Virus record (IMG/VR): IMGVR_UViG_3300037963_001699 | Span: 1-37,481 of that record | Strand: one strand, 5' to 3' | Source of the DNA: a virus | Length of the DNA: 37,481 bases | In this document: one piece after another, positions 29,999-37,481 of the stretch | Layout: each line of letters begins with the position of its first letter | Position numbering within the stretch: position 1 is the stretch's first letter | The notes under the pieces: model-generated | Seen by the model: the letters and a program-made list of their open reading frames with translations, nothing else | Database searches by the model: none | Told to the model about the DNA's origin: nothing | Position numbers and translations under genes: made by a program

Positions 29999-30463
29999 AT
30001 GGCTACAGATAAAAGAAGTTTTCCAAATAGTTATTTTGCATGGTATAATGACGATGATAGATTAGCAATTGTATGCCAGAGTTCTGGTGGTTCATATTGC
30101 TCATTAAGTGGATATGATAATAAATCAGATTGTGAAACAGCTGGAGGAACATGGGTTGTTTCTGGACAAGTAACTACTGATAAATATGATACATATACAG
30201 GAAGTAGTGTAACAGGTGGACTACGAATACATACTCATTCTAAATATGGGACCGTTTCACAAATAACTGATGATTTAAAATCAGATAGTGGGCTTGATAC
30301 TTCATTACATCCTTCTATAATTGATTATATAAAATCAAGATTATTAGAAGATGCAGGTGATTTACAAAGAGCATCTTATTACAAAGTAAAATATGAAAAA
30401 ATTATCAAACAATATCCACATAGAAAAAGTGGTATTCGTGCTTTAGCAGTTCCAAGGTTATAA
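29999..30463 (+). CDS. Virion or neck protein with Cys mini-module, 154 aa
   Basis: AGGAG precedes the ATG. Residues 26-52 carry C26, C34, C45 and W52 in CSLSGYDNKSDCETAGGTW, a compact disulfide-like module found inserted in diverse proteins. The rest has IHTHSKYGTVSQITDDL and a helical tail ending KIIKQYPHRKSGIRALAVPRL that looks like an adaptor C-terminus. A neck or tail-adaptor role is inferred from position. Confidence 0.6.
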   Translation: MATDKRSFPNSYFAWYNDDDRLAIVCQSSGGSYCSLSGYDNKSDCETAGGTWVVSGQVTTDKYDTYTGSSVTGGLRIHTHSKYGTVSQITDDLKSDSGLDTSLHPSIIDYIKSRLLEDAGDLQRASYYKVKYEKIIKQYPHRKSGIRALAVPRL

Positions 30464-30464
30464 A

Positions 30465-30764
30465 ATGGATGTAATAGAAGTATTAGAACAGTTTGGTGTA
30501 CCAGTAGCTATGACAATAGCTTTTGGATATTTTATTTGGAAACAAAATAATTGGATACAAGAAGATTTAAAAAAAGATTTAGATGAAGCTAATGATAGAT
30601 TTGAAGGTATTGTAATAAAACTTATTGACTCTCAAAAGCAAATGCAATTAGAGCAAAAAGATATTAAAGCTAGCTATAGAGCTATTGTTGAAATACTTGC
30701 TGCACTAAGCGGTAATGGGCTTAAAGAGAGATTTTTAAAAAACAGAGAACATGAAAGACATTAA
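30465..30764 (+). CDS. Holin-like membrane protein with coiled coil, 99 aa
   Basis: Residues 9-26 (FGVPVAMTIAFGYFIWKQ) form one transmembrane helix, followed by a charged coiled coil. Short N-terminus, single helix and long charged tail resemble BhlA/UviB-type holins. It lies 11 kb from the endolysin but in the same late operon. With the 17766 gene there are two candidates for the pore-forming role; either could be the holin. Confidence 0.55.
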   Translation: MDVIEVLEQFGVPVAMTIAFGYFIWKQNNWIQEDLKKDLDEANDRFEGIVIKLIDSQKQMQLEQKDIKASYRAIVEILAALSGNGLKERFLKNREHERH

Positions 30765-30781
30765 TAACAAGGAGCAATAAA

Positions 30782-30958
30782 ATGGTTGATTTAATTATAG
30801 CACACTTAAAAAGTCGTAAAGACGAAATAATTGAGGCATTAAATAAAAAAGTTAACATACCTTTAATATCAGAAGCAAAAGAAGAACAAATATTTTCTTC
30901 TTTGTTTGATGGTTTTATGGAAGTATTAGAAGGTGTTTTAAATAAAAAAGGTAAATAA
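30782..30958 (+). CDS. Small helical protein, 58 aa
   Basis: AAGGAG lies seven bases before the ATG. The sequence VDLIIAHLKSRKDEIIEALN then EEQIFSSLFDGFMEVLEGV makes two amphipathic helices. No transmembrane segment or known family. It sits between the holin candidate and a large tail protein and may be a structural or chaperone factor. Confidence 0.6.
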   Translation: MVDLIIAHLKSRKDEIIEALNKKVNIPLISEAKEEQIFSSLFDGFMEVLEGVLNKKGK

Positions 30959-30960
30959 TT

Positions 30961-33900
30961 TTGCCTAAACAAGTATTACAAATCAAATCTTTTGAAGGTG
31001 GAATTAATAAACGTAATGACCCTAGGGATATTAAAGACAATCAACAATCAGAAGCAAAAAATGTTGATGTCTCTAATCTTGGCAAAATTGTTATGCCAGG
31101 TGAAGGTAAATCTACATTAAATGTTGTCAATTCTTTAGGAGAGTTTGTTAGTCCAACAAATGATATTTCAAGTCAACAGTTATTTGAAAATAATGTGCCA
31201 ATATCTGATGGGTATGGCATTTTTTCTTTTGTACATGATTTTAATAATGAAGATACACCTCAAGAAATAAACACAGAATTTATATGTATTAATGATGGTG
31301 CGGATATAAAAGCATGGCCAGACAACTCTTACCCTAACATTTTTAGTTCTACATTTAAAAAAATAATTTCTCTTGGAACTGTACATAGTACGTCATCTTT
31401 ATCTCAAAGTTCAGATATTGAAGATGATAAAAGAGTAAAACCTATTTTTTATAAAGCAGATAATGGGCTGCGTGTATGCGATGCTAATTTTAGTGAAGAA
31501 GTTGTTGAAAAAGCTATGGTTGGGGGAATAAATTTAACAAAAACTCAAACTAATTTAACAACAGATACAGGATTATTTAACTCTTCAGATGTTGGTAATT
31601 ATATTAAAATTGATAGTGAAGTTGTTAGAATAACTGCTTTTAGTGGTACTACTGGTTCAGGTGGTAATGATGTTTTAACTATTGAAAGAGCTAGGTTTGG
31701 AACTGTAGCTGAAGCTCATGATGCTGATAGTGGCAACAAAAATATAATAAAAATTAATGTTCCTAAAATATTTACTCATATTAATAGACCTATGCTTAGA
31801 AAAGCAGAAGGTAGTGCTAATGTAAATATAAATAGATGGCTTGAAGATATACAAGTTCCAGAAGCACCTAAATATGGAGCATTGACAGTTTTTAGAAATA
31901 ATATAATTGGTCAAAATAGTTCTGCTTTAAGTTCAGATACTGAATATCCATCTGAGCCTGAAAAAGTAAATGTTGGAATTTCTTTGAATACAATTGAAGA
32001 AAACTCTAAATTAACATTACATTTAGATGATGCTGTAACATCTGAATCAACAGGTCTTGAAACTGTGTTAATTTTACAATTAGCTGACAGTATAAACCCA
32101 GAAAATGAGATTGATGTAAAATTACCACAATATAATTTTGCTATAGGCAAATTTATAGTAATAAGTGATGCAACAGGAAATGGAGTTAATTTAAATGGTA
32201 TACATGAAATAGTTGGTTTTGGTTCTGAAGTAGGTCAAATAAAAATTGTTGCTGATGTAGATGCTGTTGGTTATACTTGTACAGGTCAAGAAAAAGTTAT
32301 ATTAGAAGATGAGTTTATGGATGATAACCTTAAACAAAAATATGTTTTAGGTATGTCTTTTTTATATGATGGTGGAGGAACAGAGTTACAAGAATCAAAT
32401 ATTACTATGGGACTAGCTAATGATTCAGATAGTTTATTAGGTATAGATAGTACATTACCTTCTACTTCTACATGGAAAACAGCACCAGATGGTTTTGGAA
32501 CCTCAGGTGGTACAGTATCAGATTTAACTACTGATGGTACAAATTCTTGGCAATATAAAGGTAATGGAAATATTCGTGGAGTTGGTCATGATACATGGTT
32601 ATTTTATGACCATGCATCTGATGTAGTTGAAGCTAGTACAACATATTATGTAAGTGGAGCTATTAAATTTACAAAATGTAATAATGTAAATGTAAAATTT
32701 TATGTTGGCATAGGCCCAGGTGCAACTGACCCTACTGCAAGTGGATTTACTGGTATAACTGTTAATGAACCAGAAAATAATACTACTAATGATGCTGGCT
32801 CTGCCGCTGCAACTGGTATTGTAGAATTTTTTGGTGAAGTTACTACAGGAAGTTCTGTTGATGCTGATGTACCAATAGCAATACAATGTAATAATGCTGC
32901 AGGTGGTAATGGTGAACAAATAAATTTATTACGTGTTGATGTAGCTAAAAAAAATCTTCAATTAATGTCTAATTCAAATGCAATTGATTTAAGAGGTGTT
33001 CAAGATGTTGCTAAAACTTATTTAACATTTTTATGTAATAATTCAAGAAGTTCTTCAGCTCAAAATAATAGCTGGAATGAACGTATTGAAGGTTTTAGAA
33101 TTTATATGAAAAAAGTAGATATTATAGGTGGTGGCCTTGCAGATGAATTTAGTTTACTATATGATGTTGATATAAAAGAAGGTACATATATAATGTATGG
33201 AAAAGATTCAGATGAAGAACAATTAAGACTAAGTGATATGTCTACTCATAATTGGGATGCAACTGCTACAGATGATAGAAATGCAATAGTTACAAGTAAT
33301 TTAAGAGGAGATTCTATAAAAATACCTCCTGCACTAACGTATGAAGCTTTAAATGGATACAAATCAGATACAACATTAGCAGCAATGTATAAAACTTCTA
33401 CTGTTGTGCAAAGAAAAGTATATATTGGTAATATAAAAATTGGCAATAAAAAATTTCCTGATAGAATGATAAAAACATCTGCTGATAAGTTTGATATTTT
33501 TCCTGATGATGCTACAAGTTTTATAGATGTAGCTACTTCTGATGGCGAAAATATAATAAAATTAGAATCATATAATCAATATCTATTACAATTTAAAGAA
33601 AAAACAACTTATTTAATTAAAGTATCTAGTGAAGGAGAAGATTTAATTGAAACTTGGAGCGGAACAGGAATATCTCATCCTGCTCAAGCAGTAAAAACTC
33701 CTGGAGGAATATTTTGGGTAAATAACACTGGATTATTTTTATATGATGGAAAACAATTAAACGATATTACAACAAAAAGTTTTGGTATAGAAAATTGGAG
33801 TGTAAGCGAAAATAGAGATAAACCTATTATATTAGGATATGATTTTGTATCTAATAAAGTATTGATTATAACTAATAATGTTACAGATACATCAAATGGT

Positions 33901-34014
33901 GGATATATATATGATATAACTAATAATTCATTGACGAAATGTCAAAATTTATTTAGTTGGTATCCAGCATTCAATGAAAACGATGAAATAAAATTACAAC
34001 AGGAGCCAGCATAA
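30961..34014 (+). CDS. Large tail/neck structural protein, 1,017 aa
   Basis: I accept the TTG start because the family-like N-terminus IKSFEGGINKRNDPRDIKDN lies only eight residues in, with AAGG upstream. That wording, then AKNVDVSNLGKIVMPGEG, marks large tail-hub or DNA-stabilisation proteins of short-tailed phages. Residues about 860-1,000 (LIETWSGTGISHPAQAVKTP, FWVNNTGLFLYDG) look like propeller blades. A central Ser/Thr/Gly-rich beta region (about 480-660) may be a carbohydrate-binding or fibre-like insertion. It probably forms the tail nozzle or hub. Confidence 0.7.
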   Translation: MPKQVLQIKSFEGGINKRNDPRDIKDNQQSEAKNVDVSNLGKIVMPGEGKSTLNVVNSLGEFVSPTNDISSQQLFENNVPISDGYGIFSFVHDFNNEDTPQEINTEFICINDGADIKAWPDNSYPNIFSSTFKKIISLGTVHSTSSLSQSSDIEDDKRVKPIFYKADNGLRVCDANFSEEVVEKAMVGGINLTKTQTNLTTDTGLFNSSDVGNYIKIDSEVVRITAFSGTTGSGGNDVLTIERARFGTVAEAHDADSGNKNIIKINVPKIFTHINRPMLRKAEGSANVNINRWLEDIQVPEAPKYGALTVFRNNIIGQNSSALSSDTEYPSEPEKVNVGISLNTIEENSKLTLHLDDAVTSESTGLETVLILQLADSINPENEIDVKLPQYNFAIGKFIVISDATGNGVNLNGIHEIVGFGSEVGQIKIVADVDAVGYTCTGQEKVILEDEFMDDNLKQKYVLGMSFLYDGGGTELQESNITMGLANDSDSLLGIDSTLPSTSTWKTAPDGFGTSGGTVSDLTTDGTNSWQYKGNGNIRGVGHDTWLFYDHASDVVEASTTYYVSGAIKFTKCNNVNVKFYVGIGPGATDPTASGFTGITVNEPENNTTNDAGSAAATGIVEFFGEVTTGSSVDADVPIAIQCNNAAGGNGEQINLLRVDVAKKNLQLMSNSNAIDLRGVQDVAKTYLTFLCNNSRSSSAQNNSWNERIEGFRIYMKKVDIIGGGLADEFSLLYDVDIKEGTYIMYGKDSDEEQLRLSDMSTHNWDATATDDRNAIVTSNLRGDSIKIPPALTYEALNGYKSDTTLAAMYKTSTVVQRKVYIGNIKIGNKKFPDRMIKTSADKFDIFPDDATSFIDVATSDGENIIKLESYNQYLLQFKEKTTYLIKVSSEGEDLIETWSGTGISHPAQAVKTPGGIFWVNNTGLFLYDGKQLNDITTKSFGIENWSVSENRDKPIILGYDFVSNKVLIITNNVTDTSNGGYIYDITNNSLTKCQNLFSWYPAFNENDEIKLQQEPA

Positions 34015-34926
34015 ATGCCTGAAACAAATAAACCATTTACTAGTTTAAGACTTAATTCAAAAATAAGTAATAAAAAAGAAATACCTGCAACTGGAAGTCA
34101 AGGTGCTAGATTTTTGCCGCCTAGAACTTTTGCTGTATTACAAACAGGTCCATCTACTGAAGTTTTTTATCCTGTTACTTCATCTGCTATTTTTAGAAGC
34201 AACATGGTAAATACTTCTAATGGTTCTTTAATTATGTTAAATCAATTTGATTCTATGATGAATAATGGTTCTATTACAGTATGGGATGATGAAGCTCATA
34301 ATTTATTTCAACACACAAAAACTGCTAATGAATTTGATTTAAAAACAAAAGATTTTGATTTTGGTGATGCAAGTAGAAGAAAAAAAATATATAAAGTATA
34401 CGTTACTTTTAAAACAAAATTTATGCGTTCTGGTGTAATTATGAAGTATGCTACTAATGGTTCTTCAAATTTTTCAGGAACATTTGACAATGATGATACA
34501 TATTATAATGCTGACAGAGGTTTTTATGGTAACTCAACAGAAGAATGGGTTACAGTTGGACTAAAACCTTCTGCATCACTAAGTGATGTTAATTCTTTAG
34601 CTTTACAATTTACATATGGAGATTCAGGTAATATAGGCAAATTAGCTGCTGACAGCAGTGCTGGTTCTAATACAATAACATTAGCAGGAACTTCTAGTAT
34701 AGTTGATGATTATTATGTTGGTATGCCTATATATTTTTATTTTGGGCCAGGAAATGGACAAGTCCATAGAGTATCTGCTTATAACAAAACTACAAAAGTT
34801 GTAACTCTTACTGAAAATTTATCAATAGATGTAACAACAGAAACGCATTATGATGTGGGATATATACCAGCAAGTTTTGCTATTAATGATATATCTATAG
34901 TATATAGAAATAAAATTATAAAATAA
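34015..34926 (+). CDS. Tail structural protein, 303 aa
   Basis: Beta-rich with Asn/Ser/Thr throughout. The segment DFGDASRRKKIYKVYVTFKT followed by VNSLALQFTYGDSG and FAINDISIVYRNKIIK resembles the C-terminal part of tail-hub proteins and may have separated from the preceding gene. It sits immediately between the large tail protein and the fibre, with stop/start contact at both ends. Likely tail tip or fibre-attachment protein. Confidence 0.65.
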   Translation: MPETNKPFTSLRLNSKISNKKEIPATGSQGARFLPPRTFAVLQTGPSTEVFYPVTSSAIFRSNMVNTSNGSLIMLNQFDSMMNNGSITVWDDEAHNLFQHTKTANEFDLKTKDFDFGDASRRKKIYKVYVTFKTKFMRSGVIMKYATNGSSNFSGTFDNDDTYYNADRGFYGNSTEEWVTVGLKPSASLSDVNSLALQFTYGDSGNIGKLAADSSAGSNTITLAGTSSIVDDYYVGMPIYFYFGPGNGQVHRVSAYNKTTKVVTLTENLSIDVTTETHYDVGYIPASFAINDISIVYRNKIIK

Positions 34927-37133
34927 TGGCTATTAGAGAAGCAAGAGGGATAACAATATCAAGAGGAACACCTCAAAAAAATGAAGGGCAAAATGGTGAT
35001 ATAACTATTCGTTCTTTTAGAGATGGACTTAGGATGTTTGTTAAAGAATCTAATTCATGGCATAGTATTGATTTAGACGTAAATTTAAAACAACTAGTTT
35101 TAAATGTTCAGAATTTAGAAAAAAAAATAAAAGAACTTTCAACTAAAAGAAATAATTTTCCTGTAGCAGATAAACTATTGTTAAAACAAACAGGAGGTGC
35201 GGCAGCTGTACAAATAAAAAATGATGCTGGTAAAATAGCATTTAGAAATTCAGCAGACAGTGCTGATATTACTCTTAAAAATCCTAAATTATCAGCTGTT
35301 GGAGATGGTTCAGATTCTAATCCTGTTATTAACACAGAAGTTTCAAATCTTGTAACATTGGGATTTAATGATGCTTCTGCTGATTTTTTTCTTAGACTAG
35401 TAGGAACAGGTAGTTCATTTGATAATGCAATACAATTTTTTACTGGGGCTGCTGGAAAATGGGTGTTAGGATATAATGATAGTTCTAATACTGTATTTAG
35501 AATAAATGCAGGAGTTAATTTAGATGCTGATGTATTACAATTAACTAGTGCTGGTAATTTAACAGTAGATGGTACAGTAACTGCTAATAGTGTAACCTTA
35601 ACAGGCGCTCCAACAAAAACAGATATTGATGCATTAGATATAACAGAAGTAGGAGCATTAGATAGTGGTAGCATAACAAGTGGATTTGGTGCAATAGATA
35701 ATGGTAGTAGTAATATAACCACAACAGGAACTTTAGATATATCAGGTGGAACATTAACTACTTCAGCTGCTCAAAAGAAAACAATTATAGAAGGTGCAGG
35801 TTCTAATGTAGATTTTGGCCCATATGATGTAAGGTCAAGAACACTACAATCAGATGTAGCAACAGGAACAGCTCCTCTTACAATTGCATCTACAACAGTA
35901 GTTGCAAATTTAAATGCAGATAAATTAGATGGCGCTGATTTAGTAGATGAAGATGATATGTCTTCTGATAGTGCTACTAAAGTTCCTACACAACAATCAG
36001 TTAAAGCATATGTAGACGCAAATTCAGGTGGTTTAAGTACAGAGCAAGTACAAGATATTGTGGGTGCTATGTTTACATCTAATACTGAGACAAGAGTATC
36101 TGCTACTTATGAAGATAGTGATGGCACTATTGATTTAGTAGTAGACGATATGACTGCTGATACAAACACTAATCAATTAACTACTTTTGATATTAGTGAT
36201 GGCGCCACAACGCAAACAATAGCACATGGTAACACTTTAACATTTGCTGCGGGAGAAGGTATAGATGTAGCAGTAAGTGCTACAGATACAGTAACATACT
36301 CTGCTGAAGACTCTTCTACAAGTAATAAGGGAGTAGTAGAATTAGCAACAACAGCTGAAGTGACATCAGGGTCAGATTCAAGTAGAGCTGTAACACCTTC
36401 AGGATTAGCAGGTTCTACATTACCAACTGCAGGTCACGTTGTAACAGGTGCTTCATTAACATCTGCTGCTAGTGACGATAAATTAATAAGTGCTACACAG
36501 AATCTAAATGTTAGTGCAGGTTCTTTAGGAACTCAAGAATATAGAATGATAAAAACAAATTTAACTGAACAAAATGCAGGTGGTTGGGATAAAATTTATC
36601 TTATTGACCAACAAGTTGACGGTACAAGTAAGTTTAATGTAACTAATGGTGGAGCTGCTACATTTGGAAGTACAGTTACATCAAGTGCAGGTACATGCGC
36701 TGGTTCTAGTTTTAGACACATTATTGGAGGAGGATTTAACTACAGTTATGCAGCAGGAACATTAGTTTATTTACCTTTAACTGGATATGTAGTAGAAATT
36801 ACTCCTTCATCAGGTAGAAATGAACATATTAGTTTTGTTGCACCTTATGATGGTTATCTTAATCAAGTAATATTTAGAAGTGAAGAAGCCTGTGGTTCTA
36901 CTGTTGTAGGTTTTCATAAATCATCAACAGGAACAGAAGTGCCAAATGTAACAGCAAGTGTAACAGTAACAGTAGATATGGATACTGATGATACACCATA
37001 CAAGTTTGCATTTTCTAGTAGCAATACATTTAGTGCAGGAGATATTCTTGCAATATCATTTGACCCAACTAATGATGCAAATGATACTAATTTTACAGTA
37101 GAACTTATAATGGATAGCACACAAGGATTATAA
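34926..37133 (+). CDS. Tail fibre, 735 aa
   Basis: The N-terminus (ITISRGTPQKNEGQNGDITI) is a virion-attachment domain, followed by a short coiled coil (residues about 45-70). The long shaft is Thr/Ser/Asp/Gly-rich with fibre wording: TSAGNLTVDGTVTANSVTL, KVPTQQSVKAYVDANSG (from V353) and SSTSNKGVVELATTAEV. The C-terminal 170 residues (IGGGFNYSYAAGTLVYLPLTG) form a distinct domain that probably binds the host receptor. No intramolecular chaperone motif is recognised. Confidence 0.85.
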   Translation: MAIREARGITISRGTPQKNEGQNGDITIRSFRDGLRMFVKESNSWHSIDLDVNLKQLVLNVQNLEKKIKELSTKRNNFPVADKLLLKQTGGAAAVQIKNDAGKIAFRNSADSADITLKNPKLSAVGDGSDSNPVINTEVSNLVTLGFNDASADFFLRLVGTGSSFDNAIQFFTGAAGKWVLGYNDSSNTVFRINAGVNLDADVLQLTSAGNLTVDGTVTANSVTLTGAPTKTDIDALDITEVGALDSGSITSGFGAIDNGSSNITTTGTLDISGGTLTTSAAQKKTIIEGAGSNVDFGPYDVRSRTLQSDVATGTAPLTIASTTVVANLNADKLDGADLVDEDDMSSDSATKVPTQQSVKAYVDANSGGLSTEQVQDIVGAMFTSNTETRVSATYEDSDGTIDLVVDDMTADTNTNQLTTFDISDGATTQTIAHGNTLTFAAGEGIDVAVSATDTVTYSAEDSSTSNKGVVELATTAEVTSGSDSSRAVTPSGLAGSTLPTAGHVVTGASLTSAASDDKLISATQNLNVSAGSLGTQEYRMIKTNLTEQNAGGWDKIYLIDQQVDGTSKFNVTNGGAATFGSTVTSSAGTCAGSSFRHIIGGGFNYSYAAGTLVYLPLTGYVVEITPSSGRNEHISFVAPYDGYLNQVIFRSEEACGSTVVGFHKSSTGTEVPNVTASVTVTVDMDTDDTPYKFAFSSSNTFSAGDILAISFDPTNDANDTNFTVELIMDSTQGL

Positions 37134-37144
37134 AACATTTGGAA

Positions 37145-37169
37145 TATTCATAAATATTTATTATGAATA
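37145..37169 (+). promoter_or_regulatory. 9-bp stem-loop after the tail fibre gene
   Basis: TATTCATAA (37145-37153) and TTATGAATA (37161-37169) pair perfectly over a 7-nt loop in the 83-nt gap before the last gene. No T-run follows, so RNA processing or stability is more likely than termination. Confidence 0.45.
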
Positions 37170-37216
37170 GTAAATAATATTTAATAAATTAAATATAAAA
37201 TTGTAAGGAGAATGAC

Positions 37217-37481
37217 ATGGCTAGACAAGCCTTTGACTTAAGTAGATTAATATCGGAAGCTTCTGGCAATGTATCAAAAGGTCGAGCAAGAAAAAGATTT
37301 TTCGATAAAAAAGCAGACGATGCTACATTTTACGTAGCAAATTTAGCTGATAAAATAAAAAAAGATGCGCAAAGTAAAAAAAGGCGAGGGTTTTTTAGAA
37401 ATTTGACATCAGGAGGAGGAAGAGCGCTTACTTCTGTTATAGCTAATGCATTGCTTCCAGGCAGTGGATTTGCAGTTAATG
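37217..37481 (+). CDS. Start of a basic, Ala/Gly-rich protein cut by the window edge
   Basis: AAGGAG lies six bases before the ATG. The 88 visible codons start MARQAFDLSRLISEASGN, then a basic helix (GRARKRFFDKKADD) and LADKIKKDAQSKKRRGFF, and end in a small-residue hydrophobic stretch (GGGRALTSVIANALLPGSG). Such N-termini are seen on small late virion proteins of marine phages. The incomplete last codon joins in frame with the left end of the window, so it might be the N-terminus of the giant polyvalent protein, or an unrelated gene. Confidence 0.75.
   Translation, partial: MARQAFDLSRLISEASGNVSKGRARKRFFDKKADDATFYVANLADKIKKDAQSKKRRGFFRNLTSGGGRALTSVIANALLPGSGFAVN

Noticed and set aside
35108-35722. 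204-aa leftward frame opposite the tail fibre
   Set aside because: It is antisense to repetitive fibre coding sequence, lacks a ribosome site and has low-complexity Ser/Leu/Val content typical of a shadow frame.

Overview
The window is a 37.5 kb piece of an AT-rich, densely packed tailed-phage genome. Gene content and low GC resemble uncultured marine phages of AT-rich hosts such as SAR11-like alphaproteobacteria; the host is inference. No host gene, tRNA, CRISPR array, stand-alone integrase or insertion sequence was seen. The virion set (portal, scaffold, SU10-type major capsid protein, neck and tail proteins, fibre), with no tape-measure, sheath or tube gene visible, suggests a short-tailed virion.

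Layout. (1) 1-5843, rightward: the 3' end of a giant polyvalent virion protein whose start lies outside the window. (2) 5826-15235, leftward: an early/middle operon of about 29 mostly overlapping genes. Its distal half holds DNA metabolism genes: Cas4-like nuclease, Sak3-type annealing protein, SSB, HTH protein, HNH nuclease, DnaB helicase, RuvC-like resolvase and a PD-(D/E)xK nuclease. Its proximal half holds tiny accessory genes, including two micro-membrane proteins, a DUF3846 protein, a ribbon-helix-helix regulator and a zinc-finger protein. (3) 15236-15401: an AT-rich divergent control region. (4) 15402-15977, rightward: two small genes and a strong terminator. (5) 15978-16445: a protein-free stretch with a promoter candidate, a G-rich element and a roughly 210-nt multi-hairpin RNA candidate with kissing-loop potential. 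(6) 16446-37481, rightward: the late operon, running terS, small basic proteins, M15 endolysin, terL, portal, scaffold, capsid, decoration proteins, LamG protein, lysine/glycine-rich proteins, neck proteins, holin candidate, tail proteins, fibre and a gene cut by the window end.

How it works together. The leftward operon supplies a helicase and an annealing-based recombination set (resecting nuclease, annealase, SSB, resolvase) but no DNA polymerase or primase in this window, so replication probably borrows host enzymes. The rightward operon packages DNA and builds the virion. The giant protein is probably packaged and ejected with the DNA. It carries a tyrosine-recombinase catalytic constellation and an HExxH zincin motif. 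The codon cut at the right edge joins in frame with the left edge, so the window could be a circular genome opened inside this gene, though chance alone gives that result one time in three.

Most notable: the recombinase-plus-zincin polyvalent protein, the candidate structured RNA at 16174-16383, and the recurrent stem-loops in the larger gaps of the leftward operon. All structure calls were made by eye.
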